Source of the DNA: Rugosibacter sp.
Lineage (GTDB): Bacteria; Pseudomonadota; Gammaproteobacteria; Burkholderiales; Rhodocyclaceae
Assembly: GCA_011620215.1 (NCBI GenBank)
Contig: WOZP01000035.1
Location: 1 to 33,125 of the forward strand
DNA length: 33,125 nucleotides
Direction of reading: 5' to 3'
Below the pieces are notes generated by a model that was given only the letters and a program-made list of their open reading frames with translations, did not search any database and was not told the DNA's origin. Shown here one piece after another: positions 33,057 to 33,125 of this stretch. The stretch's first letter is position 1. Each line of letters begins with the position of its first letter. The position numbers were made by a program, and so were the translations under genes.

Positions 33057-33125
33057 ATGGCCATTTTTAACGACAACGCCCAATCCATCGGCAATACGCC
33101 CTTGATCCGGCTCAACCGCATCACC
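33057..33125 (+). CDS. cysK: Cysteine synthase, first 23 codons (gene runs out of window)
   Basis: ATG 33057 has GGAGG upstream and encodes MAIFNDNAQSIGNTPLIRLN followed by RIT, the standard beginning of O-acetylserine sulfhydrylase, including the IGNTPLIRLN segment near the PLP site. The choice of CysK over CysM rests on this N terminus only. The active-site lysine lies beyond the window. Confidence 0.85.
   Translation, partial: MAIFNDNAQSIGNTPLIRLNRIT

Noticed and set aside
1-33125. CRISPR array or cas genes
   Set aside because: No run of regularly spaced repeats was found; the repeats present are two-copy or dispersed.

Overview
This looks like chromosomal DNA from a betaproteobacterium, probably of the Nitrosomonadales type. 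That is an inference from gene order and protein style: PHP–yciO–M50 protease–trpS–scpA–scpB–rluB, then rimP–nusA–infB–rbfA–truB–rpsO–pnp, a DksA, and a Porin_4-type outer-membrane porin. No species can be named from the sequence alone.

Left edge (1-1350): accessory DNA that reads as the end of an integron gene-cassette array. It holds the 3' end of a methyltransferase gene whose stop codon lies inside an attC-like site, then a BrnT/CopG-type toxin-antitoxin pair followed by a second attC-like site. Each attC is followed by about 115 bp of shared sequence, so the toxin-antitoxin pair sits between direct repeats of about 180 bp. No integron integrase is visible in the window.

1350-8450: a repeat-bearing spacer, a full-length ovoA (ovothiol biosynthesis), then on the minus strand an ADP-ribosylglycohydrolase-fold protein and a PduO-type cobalamin adenosyltransferase, and on the plus strand a dihydrolipoamide-dehydrogenase-like disulfide reductase. 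A decayed phage-integrase tail lies against the 3' end of tRNA-Arg(UCU). tRNA-Pro(UGG) and dksA follow.

8480-21950: a long minus-strand block of translation, RNA and chromosome-maintenance genes: (M50 protease, trpS, scpA, scpB, rluB), (rimP, nusA, infB, rbfA, truB), (rpsO, pnp). Good sigma70 promoters precede rimP and rpsO, and the rimP leader contains an intrinsic terminator, which suggests attenuation of the nusA-infB operon. A perfect 52-bp palindrome separates dksA from pnp as a bidirectional terminator.

21950-25535: the usual yciO/M50 junction is interrupted by an unrecognised two-TM membrane protein gene flanked by 20-bp direct repeats. The sequence upstream of it shares a repeat of about 105 bp (27 bp identical) with the sequence upstream of the toxin-antitoxin pair 22 kb away. 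yciO, a PHP phosphoesterase and an alpha/beta hydrolase complete this part.

25660-33125: plus-strand genes parE, kup, a spermidine-synthase-like methyltransferase-fold protein, a sulfate-binding protein (sbp) with a ribosome-site-sequestering inverted repeat, a porin, and the first 23 codons of a cysteine synthase. A 24-bp non-palindromic element (core GCCGTATCACCAGCGCCGAC) is scattered through the window in both orientations. In at least two copies it forms the 3' arm of a terminator-like hairpin.
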